Below, in pieces: positions 62,065 through 64,000 of a stretch of 64,000 nt of DNA. The notes beneath the pieces are model-generated. The model ran no database searches. It was not told where the DNA came from and worked only from the letters and a program-made list of their open reading frames with translations. Within the stretch, counting starts at the first letter, position 1, and each line of letters starts with the position of its first letter. The DNA comes from Acetobacteraceae bacterium. Its GTDB lineage: Bacteria; Pseudomonadota; Alphaproteobacteria; Acetobacterales; Acetobacteraceae. Both the position numbers and the translations under genes were made by a program. The stretch spans positions 1,496,001-1,560,000 of the forward strand of contig CP039459.1 in the NCBI GenBank assembly GCA_004843165.1, given 5' to 3'.

Positions 62065-63149
62065 ACATTATAATGCCGCCGATTTGGGTCAGATATGTTT
62101 GGAAAGAAGCGTTTAAAGGATTTCTCGTTGCGTTAGCAGGACTTATTGCCTTGTTTAGCCTGTTGCAATTCGTCACTTTGTTAAAGATGTCCGGTAATGG
62201 AACTTATACCTTACTTGATGCAGCGCTTGAGACATGTCTTTTTTTGCCAAGTAAACTGATTGAGATTACGCCAATGGCTGCTTTATTAGGTAGTTTGATC
62301 GGCTTAGGGGGGCTTGCGCGGCATCAAGAGCTTACGGCTTTAACAGGTACTGGAGTTTCTGACTGGCGTATTGTTCAAGTCACTTCGTTGCTGGCTATCC
62401 CGCTTTCTGTTCTTCTTTTTTTAATGTCTCAATTTATGATACCGGCCGCTTATCATCTTTCTCAAGAAATACAGGCAAAGGCGTCTTGGGATAAAACGAA
62501 TACTGGGCATTTTTTTTGGGCGTTAGGCAAAGGCGGCGTTTTTTTAAAAGTAGGCAGTATTGCAGATGACGGAAGGGCTTGGAATATACAGCGCTTTAAA
62601 ATTGGAAGTGATGGTAAGTTACAAGAATTTTTAAAAGCGGATAAATCTGTTTTAAATTCAGATGGAAGCTGGCATATGTCCCATCTCTTAAAGAAAACAA
62701 TTATCCGAGATCGTGTTGTAGAGGAGAATTTAGAGAGTTTAGACTGGATGCCGTTTCTGAGTAGAGATGAGATGTACTATCTTACTTTTCCAATCAGCTT
62801 TGTTTCACCAACAGCACTGGTACAGCACATCATTGATGGGCGTTTAAAGGGAGAGCCTGCGATTTTATGTGAGCGTGAGATATGGAAACGCTTAGCATTG
62901 CCTTTTTCGATTGTCGCCCTTGTCTTTTTTGCCGCACCGTTTTTGTTTGGCTCGACCAGAAGTAAAACGGTTGGAAGTCGTATCGGCATCGGCGTGATGA
63001 TTGCCGTTGCATATACTTTATTCCAAGAAATTTTGGATAGGGCCGGGCTTGTAACAGGTATATCACCGATTATTAGCGCTTTTTTACCGCCATTATTGGT
63101 CGTTGCTGCCGCCGTACAGCTCTATGCACGTTCTAATCCCCATGGGTAA
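62061..63149 (+). CDS. lptG: LPS export permease LptG
   Basis: Partner of LptF in LPS export. It has 362 residues with six predicted helices around a periplasmic domain. Marks include WVRYVWKEAFKGFLV, LIEITPMAALLGSLIGLGGLARHQEL, ALTGTGVSDWRIVQ and FFAAPFLFGSTRSKTVGSRI. I chose TTG 62061 because AGGA lies at good spacing and it overlaps lptF; ATG 62073 would remove four residues. Confidence 0.93.
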   Translation: MNIIMPPIWVRYVWKEAFKGFLVALAGLIALFSLLQFVTLLKMSGNGTYTLLDAALETCLFLPSKLIEITPMAALLGSLIGLGGLARHQELTALTGTGVSDWRIVQVTSLLAIPLSVLLFLMSQFMIPAAYHLSQEIQAKASWDKTNTGHFFWALGKGGVFLKVGSIADDGRAWNIQRFKIGSDGKLQEFLKADKSVLNSDGSWHMSHLLKKTIIRDRVVEENLESLDWMPFLSRDEMYYLTFPISFVSPTALVQHIIDGRLKGEPAILCEREIWKRLALPFSIVALVFFAAPFLFGSTRSKTVGSRIGIGVMIAVAYTLFQEILDRAGLVTGISPIISAFLPPLLVVAAAVQLYARSNPHG

Positions 63150-63166
63150 GGCTGGAGAGGCCTTCG

Positions 63167-64000
63167 TTAAGGAAGGCTTCTCATAAAGGCTTTTTGCTTT
63201 TTATGGAGGCAGTAAAGCATAAAAAATGAATATGGCATCATCACCGCAATCTCAAAATAGAAATATCCAAGAGGATGCTGTGCAAAAGTGAAGAGAAAAA
63301 TTAAAAGAGTACGGGTATTACCGGATAAAAAAGACCATATATGGATAAGGCTCGGAAAAGCGTCTCTATAGTATTTTGCAACTGTCTCACGCCCGTGCTC
63401 AGGGTGATTTTCAATATAGTTTTGAAGATCTACTTGAAACTGTTTTGTACGTCCTGCAGCAAGGCTCTGTAAGAGTTCATATAAAATATTTAGACCTGAA
63501 AAAAGATGATTTTTTCCACCTTGTGGCGTATGTCCAAGTGGAAGATCTCCACGTCCATATGCCCAGTAGGCATATTCTTCCCGTTGTAATTCATAAGAGG
63601 CCGCTTGAATCGCGTGGCAAGCACCGGCGGCAAGACCGAGCCAAAAGATCCAGTGCTGATTATTAAATAAGTCAGGTAAGGCAATACCGAAATACACAGC
63701 CGCAAAACAGGCATAATCACAGAGACCATCAATGATTTTACCACTTTTGGAAGTTTTTCCTGTTAGTCTGGCAAGTTGCCCATCTGCTCCATCGCAGATG
63801 TGCCAAAAAATCATTAGGCCGAAAGCGAGAAAAACCCAAATATAATCCGTGTATAGAAAAGGGGAGGGGCCACGGACGGATTCCATGAAAATATAGTAGC
63901 AAATCCCCGAAAATATGCCTGAAAACATTCCTAGGAGAGAAACCATGTTCGGCGTCATGGAAAGCTTAGAGGCAATCAAAACAAGCTTTTCAGAAAGAAC
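63167..64000 (-). CDS. CDP-alcohol phosphatidyltransferase (N-terminus cut by window edge)
   Basis: A membrane enzyme of the CDP-alcohol phosphatidyltransferase type that makes a phospholipid from CDP-diacylglycerol or CDP-activated alcohol. The diagnostic motif is clear: CDGADGQLARLTGKTSKSGKI and the later Asp residues of the same signature. The frame runs open to the window edge (VLSEKLVLIASKLSMTPNMVSLLG), so its start is outside. Several transmembrane helices are visible, as is an insert near YGRGDLPLGHTPQGG. Substrate alcohol not predictable. Confidence 0.9.
   Translation of the reverse strand, partial: VLSEKLVLIASKLSMTPNMVSLLGMFSGIFSGICYYIFMESVRGPSPFLYTDYIWVFLAFGLMIFWHICDGADGQLARLTGKTSKSGKIIDGLCDYACFAAVYFGIALPDLFNNQHWIFWLGLAAGACHAIQAASYELQREEYAYWAYGRGDLPLGHTPQGGKNHLFSGLNILYELLQSLAAGRTKQFQVDLQNYIENHPEHGRETVAKYYRDAFPSLIHIWSFLSGNTRTLLIFLFTFAQHPLGYFYFEIAVMMPYSFFMLYCLHKKQKAFMRSLP

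Noticed and set aside
1..64000. CRISPR arrays or rRNA genes
   Set aside because: No regularly spaced repeats and no rRNA signatures were seen; the Gly-rich repeats are protein-level repeats only.

Overview
The window looks like an acetic-acid-bacterium-type alphaproteobacterium (Acetobacteraceae) of moderate GC. This rests on the order dusB-ntrY-ntrX-hfq-hflX, a quinone-type PyrD, RapZ, an OprB-like porin, LPS-export genes, and strand-loop-strand/Hint surface proteins of a kind often annotated in acetic acid bacteria. The genus cannot be fixed from this sequence alone.

Layout. 1-16 kb is mainly housekeeping: infC (partial) and thrS, a GT9 glycosyltransferase, grpE, rapZ, an MscS-type channel, pyrD, dusB, the NtrYX two-component pair, hfq and hflX. 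At 15.66-16.75 kb the last 192 bp of hflX is repeated 894 bp downstream, bracketing a small cargo with an HTH gene and two tiny membrane-protein genes. 17-40 kb is an accessory cluster, all on the plus strand. It holds three large strand-loop-strand adhesins ending in Hint (hedgehog/intein-type) domains, a degenerate adenylate-forming protein, a reducing type I polyketide synthase with a decayed acyltransferase, a fatty acyl-AMP ligase, and two TibC/Aah-like O-heptosyltransferases. From the PKS onward these genes overlap end to start. A tRNA-His gene closes the cluster.

40-55 kb holds an NAD(P)-binding epimerase-like gene, a large membrane-anchored unknown, rplM-rpsI, ilvE, a compact molybdenum-cofactor operon (moeA-moaA-moaC-mobA-moaD-moaE), tRNA-Leu, a YgjP-type metalloprotease, a YcgN-type protein, and a DUF1656/HlyD/outer-membrane-factor efflux set. 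55-64 kb holds a CbpA-type DnaJ, an OprB-like porin broken at a G8 tract, a GT4 enzyme joined at an A10 tract to an exported domain, a second GT4, lptF-lptG, and a CDP-alcohol phosphatidyltransferase cut by the window end.

How it fits together. The heptosyltransferases are the expected modifiers of the strand-loop-strand adhesins. The PKS and acyl-AMP ligase are translationally coupled to those glycosyltransferases, and Hint domains can in principle cleave themselves and pass the protein to a nucleophile. I therefore propose, as inference only, that the cluster makes heptosylated and possibly lipid-modified surface proteins. Several genes elsewhere (porin, GT4 fusion) carry homopolymer tracts at exactly the points that set their reading frame, which suggests a surface that may vary by phase.
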